From NCBI GenBank assembly GCA_036337945.1, contig JAYZDF010000038.1, forward strand, positions 1 through 32,505: 32,505 bases of DNA, read 5' to 3'. Both the position numbers and the translations under genes were made by a program. Source of the DNA: JAYZDF01 sp036337945. Lineage in GTDB: Bacteria; Myxococcota; Kuafuiibacteriia; Kuafuiibacteriales; Kuafuiibacteriaceae. This document shows positions 1 through 8,849 of this stretch, one piece after another. The notes beneath the pieces are model-generated. The model was not told where the DNA came from, ran no database searches, and saw only the letters and a program-made list of their open reading frames with translations. The number at the start of each line of letters is the position of its first letter. Position 1 is the stretch's first letter.

Positions 1-1299
1 TCGCTAAGTCGACTTCGCGCTGAAGTGGAATCAGTCAGTCACGAGTCTTTCGCTCGGTTTTTAGTCGAATGGCATGGCATAAGCCTTAATCCTAAGCATC
101 AGGATGGACTTCTAGACATCATAGAGCGCTTGCAAGGAGCACCCATCCCTGCGACCGTTCTTGAAACCGATGTTCTGCCCGCGAGAATTCACAATTATCA
201 ACCCACAGACTTAGACGCCCTTCTCGCATCGGGTGAAGTCGTTTGGCTTGGGATCAGACCGACGGGGAGCAAGGATGGTCGGGTCGCACTATATTCAAGC
301 TCTCATCTTGATCTCCTTGCCACAAATATCGAACCCTTGGAGGGAGAAGTTTACGACGCCATTAGGACCGCACTAAGAGGTAGCGGTGCAGCCTTCTTCA
401 GTCACCTTCATGGGCAAATCGGTGGACTTCCCGCGGAACTACTCACTAAACTCTGGGATTTGGTTTGGCATGGAGAGGTCAGTAACGACAGCCTAGTTCC
501 TTTGCGAAACCTTTTACGAGGCACTCAAAAAAGAGGGCCTCTCAACCGAAGACGTCTCCGGTTCAGAAACGCTCGCCCGAGCGGACTGCCAGGTTCGGAA
601 GGACGCTGGTGGCTGGTCAGTGAACGACGAAGCCGACTCGCCACACCAAGCACAGATAAACGTATGGCACTTGCCCAACAATTGCTTGAGCGGCATGGCG
701 TTTTTACTCGTGAGGCTGTTTCAATGGAAGAACTAAGCGGAGGGTTTTCGTCTGTATACCCCATTTTGAAAGCTTTGGAGGAGAGTGGGCAAGTTCGGCG
801 CGGCTACTTCATCGAAGGTTTAGGGGCAACTCAATTCGCCGTGCCTGGAGCCGAGGATATGCTCCGCGCTCATCGAGACGAAAACGACGATATTTGCGCG
901 GTGTGTTTGGCCGCGACGGATCCAGCAAATCCTTACGGTTCAGCCCTACCTTGGCCATCAGAAATTGCAGGCAGGCCCGAACGCTCTCCTGGCGCGCGGG
1001 TCATTCTCGCCAACGGAAAGCTTATCGCTTTTATTTCACGTTCAGGTAAATCAATGAATACTCACCTTAGCGAAGATGAGGTGGAGCGTCGAAAAGAACT
1101 TCAAGCCCTAACCTCAGCACTTACCCGCCTCTTAGAACGCGACCTCCAAAGAACCATTTTCTTTGAAACAATTGATGGAGACGCCGCGAACAAATGGCCG
1201 CAGGTCTCAAGACTTACAGAACATGGATTCAGAAGCTCTTCTTCGGGTTTGCTTTTATCAAAAAAGACACACTTTGAGGCTATAAATGCCAGAAGGTGA
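1..1299 (+). CDS. lhr: Lhr-family ATP-dependent helicase, C-terminal part (5' partial)
   Basis: The reading frame is open to the first base of the window, so the gene starts upstream; about 432 C-terminal residues are visible. I recognise the region after the helicase core of Lhr (large helicase-related) proteins. It contains the segment VLPARIHNYQPTDLDALLASG, a winged-helix-like stretch, the RWWLVSERR segment, and the strongly conserved stretch LERHGVFTREAV followed by GGFSSVYPILKALEESGQ and RRGYFIEGLGATQF. Lhr proteins are 3'-5' DNA or RNA:DNA helicases linked to DNA repair; the ATPase motifs lie outside the window. The stop codon falls 14 bases inside the next gene, a Nei-type glycosylase, which implies translational coupling. 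The same lhr-nei adjacency is known in mycobacteria. The family call is firm; the substrate is not shown by the sequence. Confidence 0.88.
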   Translation, partial: SLSRLRAEVESVSHESFARFLVEWHGISLNPKHQDGLLDIIERLQGAPIPATVLETDVLPARIHNYQPTDLDALLASGEVVWLGIRPTGSKDGRVALYSSSHLDLLATNIEPLEGEVYDAIRTALRGSGAAFFSHLHGQIGGLPAELLTKLWDLVWHGEVSNDSLVPLRNLLRGTQKRGPLNRRRLRFRNARPSGLPGSEGRWWLVSERRSRLATPSTDKRMALAQQLLERHGVFTREAVSMEELSGGFSSVYPILKALEESGQVRRGYFIEGLGATQFAVPGAEDMLRAHRDENDDICAVCLAATDPANPYGSALPWPSEIAGRPERSPGARVILANGKLIAFISRSGKSMNTHLSEDEVERRKELQALTSALTRLLERDLQRTIFFETIDGDAANKWPQVSRLTEHGFRSSSSGLLLSKKTHFEAINARR

Positions 1300-2098
1300 C
1301 ACCCTCAAAAAAATACAGCTTCGGCTCAATGAGACAATCGTACAAGAATCTGTGCAACAGTTTTATTCTTCTGACCCAGCTATCGCGCGGATCGACTTCA
1401 TAGGACACAGTATTCGTGCTGTAAAAGCACGTGGAAAACACCTCCTGCTTTATTTTAGTCATGGCTACGTCATTCATACTCACCTAGGACGAGAGGGGCG
1501 GTGGAGAATACGTCCTATTTCCGAAAAATCGAGACATCACTCAAAGATGGTCGTCGCGATTACTACGGAGTCCTGGTTCGCCGTCTGTGAGAATGCCCCG
1601 ATAGGTGAAGTTATGACGGAGTGGGAATTGCAGCACCACCCTCTTCTCTCAAATTTGGGTCCAGATATACTCGAACCCGGGCTCGAGCTCGAGAGTATCG
1701 TGAGTAACCTTTTGCGGGCTGGCACCGTCGAACTGGGAGAAAACCTGCTCGACCAGAGAATATGCGCTGGCATCGGAAACATCTACAAATCAGAAATCCT
1801 ATTCTTGGAGCAACTCGACCCATTTCAAAGAACCGACAAATACTCTTCAGAGCAGCTCTTAAGTCTTATTGAGAATACAAGAAGATGGATGCGCAGAAAC
1901 ATCGCGCCAGGTATTCGACGAACCCATTGGGGACACCGAACCGTGAAGTGGGTTTATAAAAGGGCGGGACAACATTGTATGAAATGTGACCAGCTCATTC
2001 GAATGCGACGACAAGGGCCGCAGCAGCGCTCAACCTATTTCTGCGCTCACTGCCAAAAAGTGCCAGAGACCCACGGGGGATTCATTTCGAATGATTGA
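1286..2098 (+). CDS. nei: Nei/Fpg-family DNA glycosylase/AP lyase (lhr-linked type)
   Basis: 270 residues, normal for the family. The mature N-terminus would be PEGD, giving the catalytic Pro2 and Glu3 of Fpg/Nei enzymes. Lys51 in the ARGKHLLL segment fits the conserved beta-strand lysine. The helix-two-turn-helix is seen around residues 150-172 (LLDQRICAGIGNIYKSEIL). A C-terminal zinc finger has Cys231, Cys234, Cys253 and Cys256 with Arg249 in the loop. Enzymes of this type excise oxidised bases and cut the abasic site by beta/delta elimination. The PEGDT start and the HTHLGREGRWR segment resemble the actinobacterial Nei that lies next to lhr more than E. coli Nei. The ATG lies inside the end of lhr, and the stop overlaps the AlkA-like gene by 8 bases. 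Which oxidised base it prefers cannot be told. Confidence 0.92.
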   Translation: MPEGDTLKKIQLRLNETIVQESVQQFYSSDPAIARIDFIGHSIRAVKARGKHLLLYFSHGYVIHTHLGREGRWRIRPISEKSRHHSKMVVAITTESWFAVCENAPIGEVMTEWELQHHPLLSNLGPDILEPGLELESIVSNLLRAGTVELGENLLDQRICAGIGNIYKSEILFLEQLDPFQRTDKYSSEQLLSLIENTRRWMRRNIAPGIRRTHWGHRTVKWVYKRAGQHCMKCDQLIRMRRQGPQQRSTYFCAHCQKVPETHGGFISND

Positions 2099-3044
2099 AA
2101 CTGAGCTCCCCGAACTTTCATGGCGAACCAGTGTCGAGCACGAATTCGCGGCACCAGAGCACTACGACCTCGTAGGAACTTTGAAGTTTCATCGATTCGG
2201 ATTGAGTGATCCGAGCGTCATTCTGACACCAACACACATGCGAAAGCTTCAGTGGTGGAAAGGACAACCTCTGTACCTTGAGATCGAACATCACAAGGAA
2301 TCTCTAAACGTTCGGTGTACCGGGCCTGGTCATAAAATACCTAGACAGGTCATTGAAAAATTTTTGGGTATTCATGCATCCGCTTTCCAAGTTGAGGGAC
2401 ACGCATTCATGGCTAGGCTTTCTCGTCAATACCGAGGGATTTTTCCGACGAGAACTCTACACCTTGGTTACGACTTGGTGAGAACCGTAATGCAGCAACT
2501 TATCGAATGGAAAGACGCAGCACGGGCTTGGCGACACTTTCTCAGGCAAACGGGCTCCTCCACGCCCGTTGACTCCGAATTACTGCTGCCACCGAGCTAT
2601 GAACAAATACACCGTGCCCCAATCGATCTTCTTCACAGTTCCGGAATATCCCAGCGACGATGTTTGACGATTCGAGAAGTCGCAAGAATCGGGCACCGCA
2701 TTGATTCTTGGGCATGCCTAGAAGCTGACGAAATCCGAAATAAACTCTCTCATATTCCAAATATTGGTCCATGGACGATTGAACACTGCCTTGGTTTTTC
2801 ACTGAACCAACCGGACGCTATTCCCTTAGGGGATTACCAGCTTCCACACACGGTCTCATGGGCTCTAGAGGGGCAAGATCGAGGAGATGATGAGAAGATG
2901 TTGAAGCTCTTAGCTCCCTGGGAAGGGAGACAATGGACAGTGTTGCGACTTCTTTTTGCAGCTAATGTTCGAGCACCACGAAAAGGACCTCGATTAAACC
3001 TAGGAAAACCGAATCGTCCGAGATTTGGCCGCAGAAAAAGCTGA
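2091..3044 (+). CDS. DNA-3-methyladenine glycosylase-like HhH-GPD protein (AlkA type)
   Basis: The chosen start, ATG at 2091, overlaps the nei stop by 8 bases and has a GGGGGA ribosome-binding site about 10 bases upstream. It gives 317 residues. A longer open frame from 1986 would lie deep inside nei and is unlikely. The C-terminal half has the helix-hairpin-helix LSHIPNIGPWTIEH (about 220-232). The GDYQLP segment then places Asp248 where AlkA has its catalytic Asp. A basic tail (RKGPRLNLGKPNRPRFGRRK) could bind DNA. The N-terminal half (about 1-130) resembles the AlkA N-terminal domain in length. The enzyme should remove alkylated purines as a monofunctional glycosylase. Together with lhr and nei it forms a base-excision-repair operon. 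It differs enough from E. coli AlkA that the substrate is open. Confidence 0.85.
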   Translation: MIETELPELSWRTSVEHEFAAPEHYDLVGTLKFHRFGLSDPSVILTPTHMRKLQWWKGQPLYLEIEHHKESLNVRCTGPGHKIPRQVIEKFLGIHASAFQVEGHAFMARLSRQYRGIFPTRTLHLGYDLVRTVMQQLIEWKDAARAWRHFLRQTGSSTPVDSELLLPPSYEQIHRAPIDLLHSSGISQRRCLTIREVARIGHRIDSWACLEADEIRNKLSHIPNIGPWTIEHCLGFSLNQPDAIPLGDYQLPHTVSWALEGQDRGDDEKMLKLLAPWEGRQWTVLRLLFAANVRAPRKGPRLNLGKPNRPRFGRRKS

Positions 3045-3145
3045 ATTCATGCTTAGGCTTTATTTCTGCTTCCGTTTTTGAGTCAGCAATATTAGAAGCC
3101 AACGAGTAAACGATAGCACCCAATTTCGAAGACGATGCAGCACTT

Positions 3146-4660
3146 ATGACCCTGAAGGTAGACCACCAGCTAGAAGAACACACTCTTCGCTATCCATTCC
3201 ACCGCTACGTGGAGATGTTTCAAGATTCGGACTTCGCATTCCTCCTCGACAGCGCAGGAGGCCGAGAAGAGCTGGGGCACTACTCATACTGCGGCGGTGA
3301 TCCGTTCTTGGTCTATAAAGCCAAACGAAAGCACGGAGCCTCCGGTACCGCCTCAGCCCTCGTCAAAGAGATAACATTTGAAGATGAATTTGGAAAAAGG
3401 CTTTCGAGCGCAAATGAAAAGATTCGAACCGTAGAACTTTTTGGTGACCTTCGAGAAACGTTTTCAAGGTATCAAATTACTCCGGAAAGTTATGTGCTCG
3501 ACGATGTCCCATTTTTTTCGGGGGCCGTCGGTTATTTCGGCTACGAAACAGGGCACTTCGTTGAAGCACTCACGTCCCATAGCGAAGATGATTTAGGTAT
3601 GGACGACATATGCCTCTTGTTTTGTGATTGTGTATTTGTTCATAACCATAAGACCAGCAAAACGTGGATATCAGTCGTTGGCCGCGGCGCGACGCAAGAG
3701 GAAGCAACTTACTCGAATCAAAGAAAGAAAAAAGCATTTATTGAGCGAATCCATCAGTTCGAGAAACTTCTAGATGGACTAGGGACGCCAACGACAACAG
3801 GCCTAAGCCCACGGCCCATAAGTCTAAATCAACCCTTCTCTCGAGAGCGATATTGTGAGTCCGTACAAATAGCGAAAGAACACATTTTAGCGGGTGACGC
3901 TCTCGAAGTATGCCTCACCCACAGAATGGATGCACCGTTTGATTGTGACCCATGGCAACTTTATCAAGAATTAAGAAGGATCAATCCGGCTCCTTTTGCG
4001 AGTTATCTCAAGCTTCCGGAAGCAACCATCGTCTCCTCCTCCCCTGAAAGATTCTTAAAGCTTAGCCGAGATAAAACCGTGCAGAGTCGGCCTATCAAAG
4101 GTACTCGGCCCCGAGGGAAAGATGCTTTGGAGGATGAGAAGCAATTCCGTGACCTCAGCACAAATGTAAAGGACAAGGCCGAGAATATGATGATTGTAGA
4201 CCTTGTCCGAAATGATCTAGGAATGGTCTGCGAATTTGGCACCGTCAAGGTGCCCGAACTATTATCTGTTGAAACATATGCAACTGTATTTCAGCTTGTT
4301 TCAACAATCGAAGGCCAACTAAAGCCCTCTAAAGATGTTTTTGACCTTGTAAGCGCTGCCATTCCTGGGGGGTCTATGACCGGCGCGCCAAAGATTGAGG
4401 CCATGAAAATCATCGACACACTTGAGCCAGTTAATCGCGGCGTGTACTCAGGGGCGATTGGCTTCCTAGACTTTTCAGGAACAGCTGATTTGAACATTGT
4501 TATTCGAACCATAATTATCAAAGAACAACATGCATATCTCAGTGTTGGCGGTGCAATTGTCGCAGATTCAGAACCTTCTAACGAATATGACGAAACGATG
4601 GACAAAGCACAAGCGCTCATTAATGCGTTGAGAAACTGTCAGTCGGAGCAGCATTCATGA
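3146..4660 (+). CDS. pabB: Aminodeoxychorismate synthase component I (PabB)
   Basis: 504 residues of the chorismate-binding family (TrpE/PabB/EntC). The N-terminal domain is about 1-230 and the chorismate-binding domain about 240-495. The motif PIKGTRPRG carries Lys318 at the position where PabB uses a nucleophilic lysine and TrpE has alanine. With ammonia from PabA it should convert chorismate to 4-amino-4-deoxychorismate for folate synthesis. Other family signatures are SSSPERFL, DLVRNDLG, PGGSMTGAPK and GAIGFLDF. The stop overlaps the pabA start by 4 bases (ATGA). No strong ribosome-binding site is visible before the ATG at 3146, so the exact N-terminus is less sure. Anthranilate synthase is the alternative, but the Lys argues against it. 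Confidence 0.93.
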   Translation: MTLKVDHQLEEHTLRYPFHRYVEMFQDSDFAFLLDSAGGREELGHYSYCGGDPFLVYKAKRKHGASGTASALVKEITFEDEFGKRLSSANEKIRTVELFGDLRETFSRYQITPESYVLDDVPFFSGAVGYFGYETGHFVEALTSHSEDDLGMDDICLLFCDCVFVHNHKTSKTWISVVGRGATQEEATYSNQRKKKAFIERIHQFEKLLDGLGTPTTTGLSPRPISLNQPFSRERYCESVQIAKEHILAGDALEVCLTHRMDAPFDCDPWQLYQELRRINPAPFASYLKLPEATIVSSSPERFLKLSRDKTVQSRPIKGTRPRGKDALEDEKQFRDLSTNVKDKAENMMIVDLVRNDLGMVCEFGTVKVPELLSVETYATVFQLVSTIEGQLKPSKDVFDLVSAAIPGGSMTGAPKIEAMKIIDTLEPVNRGVYSGAIGFLDFSGTADLNIVIRTIIIKEQHAYLSVGGAIVADSEPSNEYDETMDKAQALINALRNCQSEQHS

Positions 4661-5241
4661 GTCTGCTGATCATCGACAATTATGATTCGTTTACATTTAA
4701 CCTCTACCAATACTTCGGAGAACTAGGGGTTGATGCAAAGGTTGTTAGAAATAACGAAATCTCGCTCGAAGACGTGAGAAGGCTCGCGCCGAAGAAAATC
4801 GTAATTTCACCTGGGCCTGGCCATCCAGCAAAGCCGGAGTACTTCGGTGTGTGTGCTGAGGTTATTTCACAACTCAGCCCCCAAACTCCAGTGCTAGGAA
4901 TCTGCCTCGGTCACCAGGGCTTAGCGCACGTCTTCGGCGGTCAAGTCGTACGAGCGCAGCGGGTCATGCACGGAAAAACAAGCCAAATCATTCATAAAGG
5001 CGACCAGCTTTTCGCACACGTCCCCTCTCCTTTCGAAGCAATGCGGTATCATTCGCTCATTGTAAAAAGAGCCTCGCTTCCTTCGTGTTTAGAAATCATC
5101 GCAGAAACGAATGATGGTCTTATCATGGGCCTTAAACACAAACAGCACCCACTTTGGGGCATTCAATTTCATCCCGAGTCCATTGGGACGCAGTTCGGGC
5201 TTCAGATTCTGAGGAACTTTCTGAATTTAACCACCGTTTAG
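4657..5241 (+). CDS. pabA: Aminodeoxychorismate synthase component II, glutamine amidotransferase (PabA)
   Basis: 194 residues, the usual length of the class I glutamine amidotransferase partner of PabB or TrpE. It begins with the IIDNYDSFTFNL motif. The oxyanion region is SPGPGHP, the nucleophile is Cys83 in GICLGHQGLA, and the His172/Glu174 pair lies in FHPES. It hydrolyses glutamine and feeds ammonia to the synthase subunit. The ATGA overlap with pabB implies coupled translation and a 1:1 complex. In some bacteria one such subunit serves both PabB and TrpE; no trp genes are visible here. pabC (aminodeoxychorismate lyase) is not in the window. Confidence 0.93.
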   Translation: MSLLIIDNYDSFTFNLYQYFGELGVDAKVVRNNEISLEDVRRLAPKKIVISPGPGHPAKPEYFGVCAEVISQLSPQTPVLGICLGHQGLAHVFGGQVVRAQRVMHGKTSQIIHKGDQLFAHVPSPFEAMRYHSLIVKRASLPSCLEIIAETNDGLIMGLKHKQHPLWGIQFHPESIGTQFGLQILRNFLNLTTV

Positions 5242-5281
5242 CGGGTGTTATTTTCGGTATTTGCGCTACATTCAGGGTGAG

Positions 5282-6436
5282 TTGAAACCATCAGTTGTTT
5301 TGATCAGTGGAGATTATGCTCCAAACATTGGGGGGCTTGCCGGACATGTCCACGAGCTCGCGCAAGCGTTACATGATTCGAATCATTTGGTCTCGGTGAT
5401 TACGTCTGTTTCGTCCGATATTAAGGACTCTGTTCCTTGGAAGGTTTTTCGCATTCCACCAAAATATTCTCGGGCCAGATGGATTGCGAGACCTCAAATC
5501 ATCAGCCAAACAAAAACGCTCATCGAGCAACTTAGACGACAAGGCGCCGCGGATATTATTCACTGGCACACTCTTGACCATTTTTGTCAGGCGACCAAGA
5601 AGCTGAAACATCCTGCGAAAGTTTTTACGAACCATACCAGTCATTTCACAGCAGCACTGAGTCGAGGGCGACACGCTAGACTGCGGCGACAGATTGGACA
5701 TGCGCACGCCTGGATAACTGTTTCTGAACGTCTACGCTCCAACACCCAAGAAATCGGAGTACCCGAGCAGGATGTTCATTTGATTACGAATGGCGTTAAC
5801 GTAAGAGAGTTCAAACCACGCGATCAGATAGAATGCCGGAAGGCGCTAGGCTTACCCACAGAAGCCATTATTGTTTTATACGCGGGTCGGATTGAACATG
5901 TTAAAGGCGCAGATGTATTAGTTGATGCTATCAAACAGATCATCGTAGCTCAGCAGAAACGGGATATTCGGTTTGTCTTTGTAGGAGACCACGCTCGTGC
6001 AAAAACCTCAGATTTTGAGCGAAATATCGACGAGAAACTTCTAGAAGAGAAAGACGCAGATATTGTTCTTTGCAGAGGGCCTCAGCCAAGACAAGAAATG
6101 CCTAAATACTATGCCGCAGCGGATTTCGTGGTGCTCCCGAGTCGTAACGAGGCAACAAGTCTCACGGCTCTTGAATCGATGGCATGTGCAACACCGGTGA
6201 TCGCATCATCTGTAGGCGGACTCATCCAAATCATAGAAGATGGGCACGATGGCCATTTAGTGAAATCAGAAGATAGCAGTGAATTGGCCGCTGCTATAAT
6301 CAGCCTCGCGCACGATGAAAACCGTAGAATCGGCTTCGGTGAGCGTGCCCGTAAGAAGGTAGTCCAAGAGTGGAGTTGGGCGAATGTTGCCCAGCAAACA
6401 TCTGAAGTATATCAAAGCCTTCTTGGTACCAAATAG
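5282..6436 (+). CDS. GT-B fold glycosyltransferase (GT4-like)
   Basis: About 384 residues. The N-terminal domain has the sugar-acceptor loop GDYAPNIGGLAGHVHELA. The C-terminal nucleotide-sugar domain has YAGRIEHVKGADVLV and an EX7E motif (NEATSLTALESMACATPVIA), and the Gly-rich SSVGG follows. These are hallmarks of retaining GT4-family transferases that use a nucleotide sugar. No ATG or GTG start exists between the in-frame stop at 5228 and the conserved N-terminus, so translation must begin at TTG. TTG 5282 is preceded by AGGGTGAG; TTG 5261 would add seven residues. It follows pabA by 40 bases and precedes the macrodomain gene by 18, so all may be one transcript. Acceptor and sugar are unknown. 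Confidence 0.85.
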   Translation: MKPSVVLISGDYAPNIGGLAGHVHELAQALHDSNHLVSVITSVSSDIKDSVPWKVFRIPPKYSRARWIARPQIISQTKTLIEQLRRQGAADIIHWHTLDHFCQATKKLKHPAKVFTNHTSHFTAALSRGRHARLRRQIGHAHAWITVSERLRSNTQEIGVPEQDVHLITNGVNVREFKPRDQIECRKALGLPTEAIIVLYAGRIEHVKGADVLVDAIKQIIVAQQKRDIRFVFVGDHARAKTSDFERNIDEKLLEEKDADIVLCRGPQPRQEMPKYYAAADFVVLPSRNEATSLTALESMACATPVIASSVGGLIQIIEDGHDGHLVKSEDSSELAAAIISLAHDENRRIGFGERARKKVVQEWSWANVAQQTSEVYQSLLGTK

Positions 6437-6454
6437 GAACCCTAAGGAGAACGA

Positions 6455-6967
6455 ATGAACAGGCGCATCAGAGTCCTATTGGCAGACATTACAACTTTGA
6501 AAGTCGACGCGATTGTGAACGCCGCGAATGAATCTCTGTTGGGCGGCGGAGGCGTCGACGGGGCTATTCATGCCGCCGCTGGACCCGATTTGCTGAAAGC
6601 CTGTCGGATATTGGGTGGATGCGAAACAGGTAATGCGAAATACACACTAGGCTTCCGATTGCCCGCAAATTTTATCATTCACACTGTTGGGCCGATCTGG
6701 AAAGGCGGGAGGCATAGAGAACCTGAGCTCTTACGTGCCTGCTATATTAATAGCCTCGCTGTTGCCGCAGAACTGAAACTCAAATCCATTGCATTTCCTG
6801 CGATTAGCGCCGGAGTGTATGGTTACCCAATGGCAGCGGCCGCAGAGATTGCAGTGGAAACAGTTCGGCGAGAAATAGAGGGGAGAGATGAATTAGAGAA
6901 GATTGTGGTGACTTTCTGCTGCTTCTCGCAATCGGCCGTTGATGTCTACGTTCGAAAAACCCAGTAA
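6455..6967 (+). CDS. Macrodomain protein, probable O-acetyl-ADP-ribose deacetylase / ADP-ribosylhydrolase
   Basis: 170 residues, a stand-alone macrodomain. Seen in order: ADITTLKVDAIVNAANESLL (usually GDIT), the catalytic/ribose loop GGGGVDGAIH (about 30-39) with Asp35, and the phosphate loop AISAGVYGYP (about 117-125). These match MacroD/YmdB-type enzymes, which hydrolyse O-acetyl-ADP-ribose and remove mono-ADP-ribose from Asp/Glu. A clear AAGGAG ribosome-binding site precedes the ATG. It is 18 bases after the glycosyltransferase, so it is likely co-transcribed; no ADP-ribosyltransferase or sirtuin is nearby to explain the pairing. The initial Gly-to-Ala change in the first motif is minor. 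The family call is strong. Confidence 0.93.
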   Translation: MNRRIRVLLADITTLKVDAIVNAANESLLGGGGVDGAIHAAAGPDLLKACRILGGCETGNAKYTLGFRLPANFIIHTVGPIWKGGRHREPELLRACYINSLAVAAELKLKSIAFPAISAGVYGYPMAAAAEIAVETVRREIEGRDELEKIVVTFCCFSQSAVDVYVRKTQ

Positions 6968-7062
6968 TTACAAACACATGCAAAACCTCAGGCGATGGTG
7001 ACGGCGGTCACGCACACATCAGCGCCTTGTATTCGTTGAGCGGATCTTAGTAGAGTCTCCGC

Positions 7063-8838
7063 ATGAAACTTATACGCCTCTTTACCGCTGGTGTTGCCGC
7101 AAGTATGTTTATCGCTTGTGGAACGGCCGATACCGAATCTCCTAAACCAAACGACACTCCGCCTCCGGGCAATATGATGACCCCTCCTCCCCCTCCGCCG
7201 GAACCCATTGCGGTAACGAAGCAGAGCCTTAAGGAGATTTTCCAGAAAAACCTTACGACCGCTCTAAAAGGACTCGCTACCACCGAAGATATCACGCGAG
7301 AGATGGAAATGTTCGAGGGACTCGGAATTTCTATTACTCGGGATGATAGTTGTGATGAAGAAAGGTCTTCGGTGCCGGACAACGGGATGAACGAACCGCC
7401 AAATCCTGACCCACAGCCAGAACCCTGTGAAGAAGATACGCGCACCGCACAAGAACGCGCGAGTGAAATGGCTACAGAGGCGACAGACGCATTATTTGAC
7501 GAAGAAAACCTTGAAACAGAAGAGGACAAGAAAGTCGTCTACAAAATGGTTTTCGATTGCGGTGAGGAAGAGCCAGAACCAGGCGATAGAACTGATCCGC
7601 CTGGAGCTGGCGATCCCAATAACCCAGACCCGGGTAATGACCCAGAACCAGCACCAGAGCCGGACGACTGCGAGCCGACAACGATGAGAATGGAGATGAG
7701 CTCCACTCGGCAAGGTGACATCGATATCGATATGTTGATGGGTGACGCGAAAGAAAAGATGCTACGCATCAATCTTTACGAAAAATACGTGGGCGTTGAT
7801 GTTGATTTGAAAGACGCCTACAGTTTTCTTGAGACCGAGCTCGACGTCGAAACTTCCACCGATGGCCCTAATCTGCCCGAGTCGGTTGAAGGACGCATCA
7901 CAGCTGGAGTCGACTTTTCAAAGGCAGACACTATCGAAGCATCTTTCAGCATCAAAGAAGCCATTAAGGTTCGTTCTGAGCCTGGTGAATATTCGTACAA
8001 GCTGGATGTTGGCGTTGCGGAACCTGCAGGTTCTCTCACCGTTGACGAAGTTGCGAAATCAGTAGTTGGCCTGCTGAATATGAAAACTTTGGATCTCGAA
8101 ATCATGAGCGACATTTTCGGTTCAGAAGACTTAAAAAGCGGCAAATTGAACCTGCGTCTGGGCGGTTTCGGCGGCTCAATGACACTGACTGAAAACGGCG
8201 ACAACGATACCTTTGCGGTCAACGACATTAATATGGGAGATACTACGACCTTCGTGAAACTGGACGACAACACCCTCGTTTCTATTGACCTGAATGAGAC
8301 AACAGGTCGAAAATTCTCGCTGAATATCGACAGAGAGATGGAAAGCACCAAGGTTGGATTCACACCACAGTTTGACGTCAAGGTTATGTTAGCACTCGCC
8401 CCACTCTTCGACGAGAATGCCGAAGAGCCCGCTCCTGATTGGCTTCTCGACGAAACCTTCAAGGTCACTATTGATGGCGCTGCGCTGCCTCAGATTCAGG
8501 TATTCGACTCACTCTTTGAATCTGATGACGATTTTGACGACACGGCGCATGACGACCCCAACAACTCCGACGATGACTCGTCAAATCCCGGTCAAGATCC
8601 TGGTGATCCAATGGTACCGGAACCAGAGCCGGAACCAGAAGAACCTACGCAGCTCCTCAAAGTTGTCGATGGCCTTCTCACTTTGAAAGCAATCAAGGCT
8701 GACAAAACGGTTTCGGTATCTGCCGGGCAATGCCTACTGGTTGGTGGCGAAGAAGACAGCATGGATGACCCCAACATGGGCGAAGAAGAATCAGAGCACA
8801 TTTTTGATATCTTCCGTGCCGGTACATGCGCTGAATAA
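7063..8838 (+). CDS. Large acidic, proline-rich lipoprotein of unknown function
   Basis: 591 residues. The N-terminus MKLIRLFTAGVAASMFIAC is a lipoprotein signal peptide with the lipid cysteine at 19, so the protein is probably anchored to an envelope membrane. A short Pro-rich linker follows, including a run of six prolines. The sequence is very rich in Asp, Glu and Pro, with disordered tracts near residues 105-125, 165-205 and 485-525 (for example PEPEPEPEEP). Between them, about 220-480 looks like an ordered, strand-rich region. I recognise no family. Some Cys residues in the mature part (in the DDSCDEE, EPCEED and FDCGEEE segments) could form disulfides. The gene stands alone, with a 95-base gap upstream and a hairpin downstream. 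The acidic linkers are typical of myxobacterial-type surface proteins. Confidence 0.8.
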   Translation: MKLIRLFTAGVAASMFIACGTADTESPKPNDTPPPGNMMTPPPPPPEPIAVTKQSLKEIFQKNLTTALKGLATTEDITREMEMFEGLGISITRDDSCDEERSSVPDNGMNEPPNPDPQPEPCEEDTRTAQERASEMATEATDALFDEENLETEEDKKVVYKMVFDCGEEEPEPGDRTDPPGAGDPNNPDPGNDPEPAPEPDDCEPTTMRMEMSSTRQGDIDIDMLMGDAKEKMLRINLYEKYVGVDVDLKDAYSFLETELDVETSTDGPNLPESVEGRITAGVDFSKADTIEASFSIKEAIKVRSEPGEYSYKLDVGVAEPAGSLTVDEVAKSVVGLLNMKTLDLEIMSDIFGSEDLKSGKLNLRLGGFGGSMTLTENGDNDTFAVNDINMGDTTTFVKLDDNTLVSIDLNETTGRKFSLNIDREMESTKVGFTPQFDVKVMLALAPLFDENAEEPAPDWLLDETFKVTIDGAALPQIQVFDSLFESDDDFDDTAHDDPNNSDDDSSNPGQDPGDPMVPEPEPEPEEPTQLLKVVDGLLTLKAIKADKTVSVSAGQCLLVGGEEDSMDDPNMGEEESEHIFDIFRAGTCAE

Positions 8839-8849
8839 AACGTACACAC

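Noticed and set aside
1672..1692. Repeated CTCGAG units
   Set aside because: Lies within the nei coding frame (Glu-Leu-Glu codons); chance short repeat.
1986..2090. Longer N-terminus for the AlkA-like gene, inside nei
   Set aside because: Codes for sequence without relation to the family, while ATG 2091 has a GGGGGA ribosome-binding site and an 8-base overlap typical of operons.
6998..7011. Hairpin GTGAC/GTCAC after the macrodomain gene
   Set aside because: Only five pairs and no T run; not enough for a terminator.
7818..8468. Minus-strand ORF of 216 codons inside the acidic lipoprotein gene
   Set aside because: Low-complexity Ser-rich translation that mirrors the Asp/Glu codons of the real gene; no start signal.
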